Shown one piece after another: positions 1-8,146 of a stretch of 53,187 nucleotides of DNA. The DNA is from Streptomyces huiliensis (lineage in GTDB: Bacteria; Actinomycetota; Actinomycetes; Streptomycetales; Streptomycetaceae). The notes below the pieces were generated by a model. It was not told the origin of the DNA, made no database searches, and saw only the letters and a program-made list of their open reading frames with translations. The position numbers and the translations under genes were made by a program. The stretch covers positions 1 to 53,187 of the forward strand of contig NZ_JAIQLH010000095.1 of the NCBI RefSeq assembly GCF_020037025.1, in the 5' to 3' direction. Numbering within the stretch: position 1 is the first letter of the stretch; the number at the start of each line of letters is the position of its first letter.

Positions 1-17
1 CGCGCCGCGCGGCCGCG

Positions 18-737
18 TCAGGGGCGGGCGCCGGCCGTCTTGCGGAGGGCGGGCCGCTCCGCGGCCTCCGCTGCCGCGTTCGCGGCCCAGAGGGAGCGGA
101 CGTGGCCGAGGTGCCGGGCCATGCACGCCTCGGCGGCCGCCGCGTCGCCGGCGAGCATCAGGTCCAGGAGTTCGACGTGCTCCTCGGCGGACGGGATGAG
201 CTCGTTCCGCTCGTCGAGGGCGGTGAGGCCGTAGAGGCGGGAGCGCTTCCGGAGGTCGCCGACGGTCTCGACCAGCCGCTCGTTGCCGGAGAGGCCGAGG
301 AGGGTGAGGTGGAAGAGCCGGTCGGCCTCCAGGTAGCCGATGAGGTCGTGCTCGCGGGCGGCGCGCACGATCTCCTCGGCGACCGGGCGGAGCGCCTCCA
401 GGTCCGCGCGGTCGGCGGTCCGGGTGATCCGGCCGACCATGGGCACCTCGATCAGCGTGCGGATCTCGGTGTACTGGTCCAGGTCGCGCTCGTCGACCTC
501 GGTGACCCGGAAGCCCTTGTTGCGGACCGGTTCGACCAGCCCCTCCCGGGCGAGGTCGAGCATGGCCTCGCGGACGGGCGTCGCGGAGACGCCGAAGTCC
601 GCGGCGAGGCCGGGCGCGGAGTAGACCTCGCCCGGGCGCAGCTCGCCGGAGATCAGCGCGGCGCGCAGGGCGTGGGCGACCTGGTCGCGCAAGCGCTCCC
701 GGGCGGTGATGAGATTGCGCTGCTTGAGGTGGCCCAT
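18..737 (-). CDS. GntR/FCD-family transcriptional regulator, probable hydroxyproline regulator
   Basis: A 239-aa regulator. Residues ~15-80 form a GntR winged helix with the typical PVREAM segment; residues ~90-220 resemble an FCD ligand-binding domain. It is the last gene of a run of minus-strand hydroxyproline catabolic genes. A near-perfect 13-bp palindrome (CAATGT-C-ACATTG) lies 39 bp upstream of its ATG, and related sites precede three other genes of the locus. FCD regulators bind TGT-N-ACA type operators as dimers and usually respond to small carboxylic acids. Inference: it autoregulates and controls the locus, with a hydroxyproline-pathway intermediate as effector. Whether it represses or activates cannot be read from the sequence. 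Confidence 0.9.
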   Translation of the reverse strand: MGHLKQRNLITARERLRDQVAHALRAALISGELRPGEVYSAPGLAADFGVSATPVREAMLDLAREGLVEPVRNKGFRVTEVDERDLDQYTEIRTLIEVPMVGRITRTADRADLEALRPVAEEIVRAAREHDLIGYLEADRLFHLTLLGLSGNERLVETVGDLRKRSRLYGLTALDERNELIPSAEEHVELLDLMLAGDAAAAEACMARHLGHVRSLWAANAAAEAAERPALRKTAGARP

Positions 738-775
738 GGTGTCCCTTTCGCGCCCCGATGGACTGGACCACCAGC

Positions 776-793
776 GTACAATGTCACATTGCG
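776..793 (+). promoter_or_regulatory. Candidate GntR operator 1 (regulator promoter)
   Basis: The sequence GTACAATGTCACATTGCG contains the perfect inverted repeat CAATGT-C-ACATTG. It lies between the aldehyde dehydrogenase stop and the GntR gene, 39 bp upstream of the GntR start. It matches sites at 4200, 7986 and 10828, giving a consensus close to RTAMAATKTCACATTGCR. Confidence 0.7.
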
Positions 794-825
794 TTTTGCC
801 CCACTTGCCGTGTCATCCCGCTGCC

Positions 826-2202
826 TCACCCGGCATCGTGCGGCAGCAGCGTGTACGTGCGCTCGGCCGTGTAGAACTCCAGCGCCGCGCGGCCCTGTTC
901 GCGCGGCCCGTGGCCGGAGGCTCCCGTGCCGCCGAAGGGGAGGTGGAAGTCCACGCCGGTGGTGGGGGCGTTGACGCGGACCATGCCGGTGCGGAGCGCG
1001 TCGAGCCCGTGCAGGACGGCGTCCAGACCGGCCGTGTGCACCGACGTGACCAGCCCGTAGGAGACGGAGTCGGTGATCCGTACGGCCTCGGTGAGGTCGG
1101 CGGCGGGCAGCAGGGCCGCGATCGGCCCGAACACCTCCTCGGTGAGCAGCCGGTGCCCCGGCGGCACCTTCTCCACCAGCGTCGGGGCCGCGTACCACCC
1201 GGGCCCCTCGGGGGCGGGCCCGGCGGCGAGGACGGACAGGCCGTCCGCCGCCTCGGCCACCCGGTCGCGGGCCCGCGCGGAGATCACGGGACCGCAGACC
1301 GTCGCGGGGTCGGCGGGGTCGCCGGCCGGCAGCGCGCGGACGGCCTCGGCCAGGGCCTCGCGGAGGGGGTCGAGGGCGGCGCCCACGGCGATGACCCGGC
1401 CGGTGGCGGTGCACTTCTGGCCCGCGTACCCGGCGATGGCGGCGGCGATGTGCGCGGCGGCCCGTCCGATGTCGGCGTCGGGCAGCACGATCGCGGCGTT
1501 CAGCCCGCCCGTCTCGGCCTGGACCGGGACGCCGCGGGCGGTCGCCGCGGCGACGACGCGGGCGCCGACGGCCGTCGAGCCGGTGAACGAGACGGCGTCG
1601 GCCGCGCCGAGGACGGCGGCGCCCTCCGCCGCGCCGCCCGGGACGACCGTGAACACCCCGCCCGGAAGCTCCCGTTGGATGATCTCGGCGAGGCGAAGGG
1701 CGCAGACGGTGGCCTCGGGCGCGGGTTTGAGGACGACGGTGTTGCCGGCCGCCAGGGCGGGCGCGGCCTTCCAGCTCGGGATGGCGAACGGGAAGTTCCA
1801 CGGCGTGACGAGGCCCGCGACGCCGTGCGGGCGGCGGCGGGTGAGCAACAGGCCCCGCCCGGCGGCTGGTTCGTGGACGGTGCCGGTGGGCTCGTACGGT
1901 GCCTGGGCGTAGTAGCGCCAGATCGCGACCGTACGGGCCACCTCGGCGCGCGCCTCGGTGACGGGCTTGCCCACCTCGCGTACGGCGAGGGCGGCGAGTT
2001 CGGCGGTGGCGTCCTCGATCGCCCCGGCGATCGTGGAGAGGACCGCCGAGCGGGCGCCGGCGCCCCGCCACTCGGGCTGGGCGGCGCGGGCCCGTGCGAC
2101 GGCGTCCTCGGCGGCGCGCGGGCCGGGCGCGGTGAACTCGGTGAGGACGTCGGCCGGATCGGCCGGATTGGAGGAGGTGTACGAGGCGGGGGCGGGAGTC
2201 AC
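826..2202 (-). CDS. Alpha-ketoglutarate semialdehyde dehydrogenase-like aldehyde dehydrogenase
   Basis: A 458-aa NAD(P)-dependent aldehyde dehydrogenase. Visible motifs are the PWNFPFAIPSWK segment with Asn136, FTGST at ~207-211, the general base Glu230 in ETGG and the nucleophile Cys264 in GQKCTATGR. The GTG start is used because it overlaps the epimerase stop by 4 bp (GTGA), the usual sign of translational coupling. In hydroxyproline degradation this family oxidises alpha-ketoglutarate semialdehyde to alpha-ketoglutarate; that specificity is inferred from the neighbouring epimerase, deaminase and D-hydroxyproline dehydrogenase genes. The length is slightly short for the family (about 480-520) but no motif is missing. 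Confidence 0.9.
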   Translation of the reverse strand: MTPAPASYTSSNPADPADVLTEFTAPGPRAAEDAVARARAAQPEWRGAGARSAVLSTIAGAIEDATAELAALAVREVGKPVTEARAEVARTVAIWRYYAQAPYEPTGTVHEPAAGRGLLLTRRRPHGVAGLVTPWNFPFAIPSWKAAPALAAGNTVVLKPAPEATVCALRLAEIIQRELPGGVFTVVPGGAAEGAAVLGAADAVSFTGSTAVGARVVAAATARGVPVQAETGGLNAAIVLPDADIGRAAAHIAAAIAGYAGQKCTATGRVIAVGAALDPLREALAEAVRALPAGDPADPATVCGPVISARARDRVAEAADGLSVLAAGPAPEGPGWYAAPTLVEKVPPGHRLLTEEVFGPIAALLPAADLTEAVRITDSVSYGLVTSVHTAGLDAVLHGLDALRTGMVRVNAPTTGVDFHLPFGGTGASGHGPREQGRAALEFYTAERTYTLLPHDAG

Positions 2203-3203
2203 AGGAGGAAGCCTCCGGGGAAGGGGTCGTCCGGGTCGAGGAAGTACTGGGCGGTGCCGGTGATCCAGGCGCGTCCGGTGATGGCTGGGACCACGGCCGG
2301 GACCCCGCCGACCTCGGTCTCCGCGACCAGGCGGCCGGTGAACCGGGTGCCGATGAAGGACTCGTTGAGGAAGTCGCGGCCGAGCGGGAGGGCGCCGCGG
2401 GCGTGCAGCTGGGCCATCCGGGCGGAGGTGCCGGTGCCGCAGGGCGAGCGGTCGAACCAGCCGGGGTGGATGGCCATCGCGTGCCGCGAGTGGTACGCGT
2501 CCGAGCCGGGGGCGGCCAGGTAGACGTGCTTGAGTCCGCCGATCTCGGGGTGTTCGGGGTGGACGGGCCGGTCCGGCGAGGCGTTGACCGCCTCCATGAC
2601 GGCGAGTCCGGCGGCCAGCAGCTCGTCCTTGCGGTCCCGGTCGAACGGCAGTCCCAGGGCGTCGAGTTCGACGAAGGCGTAGAAGTTGCCGCCGAAGGCG
2701 AGGTCGTAGGTCACCGTGCCGTACCCGGGGACGTCGATCTTCCGGTCCAGGGCGGCGCAGAACGACGGCACGTTGGTGAGCGTCACCGCCTTCGCCGCGC
2801 CGTCCTCCACCCGCACGTCGACGGTGACGAGCCCGGCCGGGGTGTCGAGGCGGACGGTGGTGACGGGTTCGACGACGGGCACCATGCCGGTCTCGACGAG
2901 GACGGTGGCGACGCCGATCGTGCCGTGGCCGCACATCGGCAGCACCCCGGAGACCTCGATGTAGAGGACCCCGTAGTCGGCGTCGGGGCGGGTCGGGGGC
3001 TGGAGGATCGCGCCGCTCATCGAGGCGTGGCCGCGCGGCTCGTACATCAGGAGGGTGCGGAGGTGGTCCAGGTGCCCGGTGAAGTGCCGCCGCCGCTCGG
3101 CCATGGTGGCGCCGGGGATCACCCCGACGCCGCCGGTGACGACGCGGGTGGGCATGCCCTCGGTGTGCGAGTCGACGGCGTGGAAGACGTGGCGGGTGCG
3201 CAC
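2199..3203 (-). CDS. 4-hydroxyproline 2-epimerase (proline racemase family)
   Basis: A 334-aa member of the cofactor-independent proline racemase family. Both catalytic cysteines are present: Cys91 in PMCGHGTIG and Cys255 in SPCGTGTSA. This argues against trans-3-hydroxyproline dehydratases, which carry Thr at one position. The expected reaction is trans-4-hydroxy-L-proline to cis-4-hydroxy-D-proline, the first step of the pathway. Proline racemase activity cannot be excluded from sequence, but the downstream deaminase and semialdehyde dehydrogenase genes favour the hydroxyproline route. It is the middle gene of a deaminase-epimerase-dehydrogenase operon. Confidence 0.92.
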   Translation of the reverse strand: MRTRHVFHAVDSHTEGMPTRVVTGGVGVIPGATMAERRRHFTGHLDHLRTLLMYEPRGHASMSGAILQPPTRPDADYGVLYIEVSGVLPMCGHGTIGVATVLVETGMVPVVEPVTTVRLDTPAGLVTVDVRVEDGAAKAVTLTNVPSFCAALDRKIDVPGYGTVTYDLAFGGNFYAFVELDALGLPFDRDRKDELLAAGLAVMEAVNASPDRPVHPEHPEIGGLKHVYLAAPGSDAYHSRHAMAIHPGWFDRSPCGTGTSARMAQLHARGALPLGRDFLNESFIGTRFTGRLVAETEVGGVPAVVPAITGRAWITGTAQYFLDPDDPFPGGFLL

Positions 3204-3251
3204 GGACGTCCTTTCTGGCTTCTCGCGTCTGGCTTTCTCGCGAGGTCGGGG

Positions 3252-4184
3252 TCAGTGGTGTCCGTCGGCGACGGCCTTCTCGGTGGCGGCGCGCACCAGG
3301 GCCTCGACGTCCGGGGCGAGCGGCAGCCGCGGCGGCCGGCTGGGACCGCCCCGGAACCCGACGACGTCCATGGACACCTTGATGGCCTGCACGAACTCCG
3401 TCCGCGAGTCCCAGCGCAGCAGCGGGTGCAGGGAGCGGTAGAGCGGCAGCGCGGCGCCGAGGTCGCCGTCGGCGGCGGCCCGGTAGAGGGCGGCGCAGGC
3501 GGCGGGGAACGCGTTGGGGTATCCGGCGATCCAGCCGACGGCGCCGGCGGTCACCAGCTCCAGCAGGACGTCGTCGGCGCCGACGAGCAGGTCGAGCCCG
3601 GGCGCGAGTTCGGCGATCTCGTAGGCCCGCCGGACGTCGCCGGAGAACTCCTTGACGGCGACGATCGACCCGTCGCGGTGGAGGGCGGCCAGCAGCTCGG
3701 GGGTCAGGTCGACCTTGGTGTCGATGGGGTTGTTGTACGCCACGACCGGCACCCCGGCCTTCGCGACCTCCGCGTAGTGGGCCCGGACGGCACGCTCGTC
3801 GGCGCGGTAGCCGTTCGGCGGCAGCAGCAGCACGGAACCGCACCCGGCCTCGGCGGCCTGCTCGGCCCACCGCCGCGCCTCGCCCGATCCGTACGCCGAC
3901 ACCCCCGGCATCACCCGGGCCCCGTCCCCCGCCGCCTCGACGGCGGTCCGCACCACGCGGGCCCGCTCCTCGTCGGTGAGCGTCTGGTACTCGCCGAGCG
4001 ACCCGTTGGGGACGACGCCGTCGCACCCGCCGTCGAGCAGCCGGCGGACGTGGGCGGCGTAGGCGTCGTGGTCGATCGTGAGGTCGCCGTCCGTGAGGTC
4101 GCCGTCGCTCTGATGGAAAGGGAGCGCGGTGGCGACCATGACGCCGCGCCAGGGATGGGTGGTGTTCCAGGAGGTGGCGGTCAT
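3252..4184 (-). CDS. DapA-family lyase, probable 1-pyrroline-4-hydroxy-2-carboxylate deaminase
   Basis: A 310-aa TIM-barrel class I aldolase-like protein. The Schiff-base lysine is Lys178 in AVKEFSGD, the conserved tyrosine is Tyr150 in VAYNNP, and NGSLGEYQTL near residue 60 matches the family's N-terminal loop. Family members linked to hydroxyproline operons deaminate and dehydrate pyrroline-4-hydroxy-2-carboxylate to alpha-ketoglutarate semialdehyde. It is first in the 4184-to-826 operon, with AGAAGGGC as ribosome binding site. A candidate GntR operator lies 16-33 bp upstream. Lysine-pathway DapA is less likely given the context. Confidence 0.85.
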   Translation of the reverse strand: MTATSWNTTHPWRGVMVATALPFHQSDGDLTDGDLTIDHDAYAAHVRRLLDGGCDGVVPNGSLGEYQTLTDEERARVVRTAVEAAGDGARVMPGVSAYGSGEARRWAEQAAEAGCGSVLLLPPNGYRADERAVRAHYAEVAKAGVPVVAYNNPIDTKVDLTPELLAALHRDGSIVAVKEFSGDVRRAYEIAELAPGLDLLVGADDVLLELVTAGAVGWIAGYPNAFPAACAALYRAAADGDLGAALPLYRSLHPLLRWDSRTEFVQAIKVSMDVVGFRGGPSRPPRLPLAPDVEALVRAATEKAVADGHH

Positions 4185-4199
4185 GCCGATGCCCTTCTG

Positions 4200-4217
4200 T
4201 GCTGTATGACATTTTAT
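4200..4217 (-). promoter_or_regulatory. Candidate GntR operator 2 (deaminase operon promoter)
   Basis: Read on the minus strand the site is ATAAAATGTCATACAGCA. It shares 12 of 18 positions with operator 1, including the core AATGTCA. It sits in an AT-rich island just upstream of the deaminase start, the only AT-rich stretch nearby. It is the weakest match of the four sites. Confidence 0.55.
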
Positions 4218-4256
4218 TAAGGGGTGGGGGTGCCCACAAGGGGGCGGTGGCCGTGG

Positions 4257-6152
4257 TCAGTCGACGGGTGGGGCGGGGGCTTCCGGGCCGCCGGGACGGG
4301 ACGGCTCCGAGCGGCCGGGCTCGGCGGGGCGGGCGGGTTGGGCGGGTTCCCGCCCGTCGGGGGCCGGGGGTCGCTGCCCGCCGGGCGTGCCCGGTCCACG
4401 GGTTCCCCGCCGCTGTACGGGCACGACCGGATCGCGGGGCTCGTGGACGCCGACCGCGCCGGGGCCGGAAGCGTCCCGGATGCCGAACGGGGGCGGCGAT
4501 GAAGGCCGTTGGGCTTCCGGCGCACTCTGCCCGTACGGCGCCCGGCTGTCGCGCAGCCCGGTTGCGGCTGCTCCCTGCCCGCCGCGGGTTCCCACCCCGT
4601 CCAGGGTCCGATCGGCGAACTCGCCGAGTACGTAAGGGCCCTGACCGCCGGGCCCGGCGGCGCCGCACCGCCCCAGGCCGGCGACCCCCGTAGACTCACC
4701 ACCTTCCCCCTCGTCAAGCGCGGCCAGCGCCCCGAGCGGTACGGGTACGGCGAACGGCCGGCGGGCCGGTGTCGGCGGTACGGACCCCGGTGCCGTACCG
4801 CCGGCGGCCAGGCAGGACACGGCGGTGCCGCAGACGCGGCCCTGGCACCAGCCCATGCCCGCGCGGGTGAGGAGTTTGACGGTCCGTGCGTCGCGGGCGC
4901 CGAGGTCGGCGACGGCCTCGCGGACGCGGCCCGCGGTCACCTCCTCGCAGCGGCAGACGTCCGTGTCGTCGGTGAGCCAGTCCGTCCAGCCCTTCCCCGG
5001 GGCGTGGGCGGCGGCCATCGCGTCGGCGAAGGAGCGCAGCCGGTCGCGGCGTCGGCGCAGGGCCCGCAGGCGCTCGCTCACGGCGGGACCGACCCGGCCG
5101 GAGAGCCGCACGGCTGCCGCGACGGCGGCCAACTCGCCCTCACTCCAAGCAAGTTGCCAGCCACCAACCCCGGCGGTCTCCCCTGCGGCCCAGAGGCCGG
5201 GAACGGTGGTCTCCTGGAAGCCGTTCACAACGAGGGCATCGGTTCCGTCGGGGGTGCGGCGGGTGGCGCAGCCGAGGCCGGTGGCCAGTTCGATGCGCGG
5301 CTCCAGGCCGTGGCCGACGGCGAGCGCGTCGCAGGCGATCCGGCGGCCGGTGCCGGGGACGGGCCGCCAGTCGCGGTCGAGGCGGGTGACCGTGACGGCC
5401 TCCACCCGGTCGGTGCCGTGCACGCGGGTGACCGCGCTCCGGGTGCGTACCGGCACCCGGCGCCGGAGCAACGCCCCGCCGTGGTACGCGGCTTCGAGTG
5501 CCTTGTGCGGGTTGACGGCGAGGGCGCGCGGGTGGCGGGCGTAGCCGAGGTAGCCGGACGCCTCGACGACGGCCGGGACCCGCGCGCCGGCGGCGGCCAG
5601 CGAGGAGGCGACGGCGAGCAGCAGCGGCCCGCTGCCCGCGACGACGACGCGTTTCCCGGGCAGGACGAGCCCGGACTTGAGCATCGCCTGAGCGCCGCCC
5701 GCGCCCACGACGCCGGGAAGCGTCCAGCCGGGAAACGGGAGTTGACGCTCCTGCGCGCCGGCCGCCAGGAGCACCGCCCGGGCCCGGACCCGTACCGGCT
5801 CACCGCCGTCACCGTCGGGGCCGGTGAGGGCGTGGACGCTCCACGCGTCCTCGCCGTCCCGGGTCACGGACCAGACGTGGTGCGCGGCGAGGTGGTCGAC
5901 GCGGCTCGTCGCCATGCGCGCGCGCAGGGCGGCGAAGGCGGCCCCGCCCTGAGGTGTGCTTGAGGCGGTACCCCGGAAGTACTGGCCGCCGGGCCGGTCG
6001 GCGGCGTCGAGGAGCGCGACGGACAGCCCCAGCCCGGCCGCGGCGACCGCGCCGGCCGTCCCGGCGGGGCCCGCGCCGATCACCGCGAGGTCGTAACCAT
6101 CGAGGTCGTATCCATCGAGCGGGGCCCGGGGCTCAGACGGCGAGTCCGGCAC
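4257..6152 (-). CDS. FAD oxidoreductase with BFD-like [2Fe-2S] domain, probable D-hydroxyproline dehydrogenase large subunit
   Basis: A GTG start at 6152 is supported by AGGAGGGG seven bases upstream and a 20-bp overlap with the small iron-sulfur gene. The protein has an N-terminal FAD site (VIGAGPAGTAGAV), a second dinucleotide site (VVVAGSGPLLLAV) and a C-terminal cluster domain with CRCEEV and GWCQGRVCG cysteines. This matches the large subunit of heteromeric D-hydroxyproline dehydrogenases and related octopine/nopaline-oxidase-like enzymes. As written it has 631 residues. The last ~145, after LAALDEGEGGE, are Pro/Gly/Arg-rich and unlike the family. One extra base in the five-C run at 4706-4710 would instead end the gene at a TGA at 4696 (about 486 aa), so a base deletion is likely. 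Confidence 0.85.
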   Translation of the reverse strand: MPDSPSEPRAPLDGYDLDGYDLAVIGAGPAGTAGAVAAAGLGLSVALLDAADRPGGQYFRGTASSTPQGGAAFAALRARMATSRVDHLAAHHVWSVTRDGEDAWSVHALTGPDGDGGEPVRVRARAVLLAAGAQERQLPFPGWTLPGVVGAGGAQAMLKSGLVLPGKRVVVAGSGPLLLAVASSLAAAGARVPAVVEASGYLGYARHPRALAVNPHKALEAAYHGGALLRRRVPVRTRSAVTRVHGTDRVEAVTVTRLDRDWRPVPGTGRRIACDALAVGHGLEPRIELATGLGCATRRTPDGTDALVVNGFQETTVPGLWAAGETAGVGGWQLAWSEGELAAVAAAVRLSGRVGPAVSERLRALRRRRDRLRSFADAMAAAHAPGKGWTDWLTDDTDVCRCEEVTAGRVREAVADLGARDARTVKLLTRAGMGWCQGRVCGTAVSCLAAGGTAPGSVPPTPARRPFAVPVPLGALAALDEGEGGESTGVAGLGRCGAAGPGGQGPYVLGEFADRTLDGVGTRGGQGAAATGLRDSRAPYGQSAPEAQRPSSPPPFGIRDASGPGAVGVHEPRDPVVPVQRRGTRGPGTPGGQRPPAPDGREPAQPARPAEPGRSEPSRPGGPEAPAPPVD

Positions 6153-6444
6153 GGCCGTTCCCCTCCTGCGTGGTGACGGCGTCCCCGGGCCGGGCCGCCA
6201 CCAGGCAGGCCCGCCGGTTGGGCTCGCCGTTGACGGTGGCGAGGCAGTCGTAGCACTGCCCGATCCCGCAGAACGCGCCGCGCGGCCGGCCGCCGACCCG
6301 CGTCGTCCGCCAGGCGACCACGCCGGCGCCCCACAGCGCGGCGGCGATCGTCTGACCGGGCAGGGCACGGACGGGACGCCCGTCAAAGCTGATGTCGAAC
6401 GCGGCGGTGTCGTGCGGAACGCCGGGTGCGCGGCGGCGCGCCAT
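6133..6444 (-). CDS. Small [2Fe-2S] ferredoxin-fold subunit of D-hydroxyproline dehydrogenase
   Basis: A 103-aa protein with a plant-type [2Fe-2S] signature: Cys59, Cys64, Cys67 and Cys80 (CGIGQCYDC then RRACL). ATG 6444 follows AAAGGAG at good spacing; longer in-frame starts lack a ribosome binding site. It overlaps the large FAD subunit by 20 bp, so the two are probably made together. In heterotrimeric D-hydroxyproline or sarcosine-oxidase-like dehydrogenases this subunit carries electrons from the DAO-type flavin subunit. The third subunit is probably the DAO gene 384 bp upstream. Confidence 0.88.
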   Translation of the reverse strand: MARRRAPGVPHDTAAFDISFDGRPVRALPGQTIAAALWGAGVVAWRTTRVGGRPRGAFCGIGQCYDCLATVNGEPNRRACLVAARPGDAVTTQEGNGRAGLAV

Positions 6445-6828
6445 GGCGGGGCTCCTTTCGGTGGGGTGACTCGGGGGACGATGACTCGGCGTCCCGATGA
6501 CGCCTGGTGGGGAAGGACGCGCGATGGTCCCGGGCGCGGCGCCGCCGCGCCGCACCGGCGCGTTCGCACGGCGCCGCCGCGCACGCACCCGTGGGATGCG
6601 GACGCGTACGCGCGCCGGAGCGGCACGGGCGCGCCCGCCCGCACGGCGGAACCGGGTGCGGAACACCCGAGTCGCCACGGCATGGTGAACCGGCTGAACC
6701 GGCGGGCCGGGGCACGCCTCCGGCCGGTACCGGACGGCGAGAGCGGCGCGCAGCCCTTCGGTGAAGCGGCGCGGGCGGTAGGAGCGCCGGACGCGGCGGG
6801 GGCCACCGCCCCCCGCGCACAGCCGCGC
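6445..6828. other. 384-bp spacer between DAO subunit and iron-sulfur subunit
   Basis: No convincing gene, operator copy or terminator hairpin was seen. Open frames here are GC-biased shadows. The spacer makes it uncertain whether the DAO subunit and the two following subunits share one transcript or the iron-sulfur gene has its own promoter. Confidence 0.5.
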
Positions 6829-7980
6829 TCATGCCGCCACCGCCGCGAACCGCTCCGGCGCGAACGGCCGCGGGTCGACCGGAGGTCGACCATCCGTCAG
6901 CAGGGCGGCGATCAGCGCGCCGGTGGCCGGGGCGAGGCCGATGCCCGCGCCCTCGTGGCCGCAGGCGTGGAGGAGGCCGGGGACGTGCGGGTCGGGGCCG
7001 ATGGCGGGGAGGTGGTCGGGGAGGTACGGGCGGAAGCCGGCGTACGTCCGCAGGACGCGCACGCGGGCGAGCACCGGGAACAGGGCGGCGGCCCCCGCCG
7101 CGAGGCGGCGCAGCGCCTCGGCGGACAGCGCGCGGTCGAAGCCGACCCGCTCCCGGCTGGCTCCGATGAGTACCGGGCCCGCCGGGGTGCCCTCGACGAC
7201 CGCCGAGGTCTGGAGGGCGGCCGACCCGCTGGCCACGTCGGCGACGTAGTCCGCCGCGTACACCTTGTGCCGGACGACGCGCGGCAGCGGTTCGGTGACG
7301 AGCACGAAGCCGCGGCGCGGCAGGACGGGCAGGTGTGCCCCGGCCAGCCGGGCCACCTCGCCGCCCCAGGTGCCGGCGGCGTTGACGACGTACGGCGCGT
7401 GGACGGCGCCGGCGGGCGTCCGGACGCCGCGCACCTCGCCGCGGGGGCCGGTGAGGACGGCGGTCACCCGCTCGCCGGTACGCACCCGGGCGCCCGAGGC
7501 GCGCAGCAGGTGGGCGGCGGCGAGCGCGGGCTGCACCTGGGCGTCCTGCGGGTAGAGGAAGCCGCCCGCGAGACCCGGGGCGAGGTGGGGTTCCAGGTCG
7601 CGGAGCCCGTCCGCCGGCACTTCGACGGCGGCCACGCCCGCTGCCGCCTGGCGGTCGGCGAACGCCCGGAGCGCGTCCGCCCCCGCGGCCTCGGAGGCGA
7701 CGACCAGCCCGCCCTTGGCCTCGTACTCGACGGCCGCCGGGAGAACGTCGGCCAGCTCCCGCCACAACTCGGTGGAGCGCAGCGCGAGTTCGAGCTCCGG
7801 TCCCGGCTCCTTGTCGGAGACGAGGAGGTTGCCCTCGCCGGCTCCCGTCGTCCCGCCGGCGACGGGCCCGCGGTCGAGCACGGTGACGGACAGGCCGGCG
7901 CGGGCGGCGTAGTAGGCGCAGGCGGCACCGATCACGCCCGCTCCGACGACGATGACGTCCGGGGAGTCGCTGGAGGGCAT
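6829..7980 (-). CDS. DAO-family FAD oxidoreductase, probable D-hydroxyproline dehydrogenase catalytic subunit
   Basis: A 383-aa D-amino-acid-oxidase fold protein with an N-terminal Rossmann motif (VIVVGAGVIGAACAYYAARAG core at ~9-29) and a C-terminal GLLHACGHEGAGIGLAPATG segment typical of the family. It should oxidise cis-4-hydroxy-D-proline to the pyrroline carboxylate consumed by the DapA-like deaminase. ATG 7980 is chosen because the upstream in-frame extension runs through the candidate operator and is not protein-like. There is no Shine-Dalgarno sequence before this ATG; the operator ends only 5 bp away, so the mRNA may be leaderless or have a very short leader. Glycine or sarcosine oxidase are alternatives. 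Confidence 0.85.
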   Translation of the reverse strand: MPSSDSPDVIVVGAGVIGAACAYYAARAGLSVTVLDRGPVAGGTTGAGEGNLLVSDKEPGPELELALRSTELWRELADVLPAAVEYEAKGGLVVASEAAGADALRAFADRQAAAGVAAVEVPADGLRDLEPHLAPGLAGGFLYPQDAQVQPALAAAHLLRASGARVRTGERVTAVLTGPRGEVRGVRTPAGAVHAPYVVNAAGTWGGEVARLAGAHLPVLPRRGFVLVTEPLPRVVRHKVYAADYVADVASGSAALQTSAVVEGTPAGPVLIGASRERVGFDRALSAEALRRLAAGAAALFPVLARVRVLRTYAGFRPYLPDHLPAIGPDPHVPGLLHACGHEGAGIGLAPATGALIAALLTDGRPPVDPRPFAPERFAAVAA

Positions 7981-7985
7981 GCGCT

Positions 7986-8003
7986 GTAATATTTCACATT
8001 GCA
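7986..8003 (+). promoter_or_regulatory. Candidate GntR operator 3 (DAO subunit promoter)
   Basis: GTAATATTTCACATTGCA shares the TCACATTGC block with operator 1. It lies 6-23 bp upstream of the DAO start, so a bound repressor would cover the likely -10 region or transcription start. Confidence 0.65.
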
Positions 8004-8146
8004 CAGAGCCTGCCAAGAGTCGTTTCGAACAAACGGCCAACCGGCTCCCGCGACACCCCGCCCCAGGCAATGACGGCGTCAAGCGCGGCGTGCCGCACCC
8101 GCCGGATCGGCATAATCCTGCGCGGACCGATCGAAGGGGGACATCA

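Noticed and set aside
2403..4220. Long plus-strand frame of 605 codons opposite the epimerase and deaminase genes
   Set aside because: Gly/Val/Arg/Asp-rich mirror of high-GC codon usage; the minus-strand genes have full family motifs.
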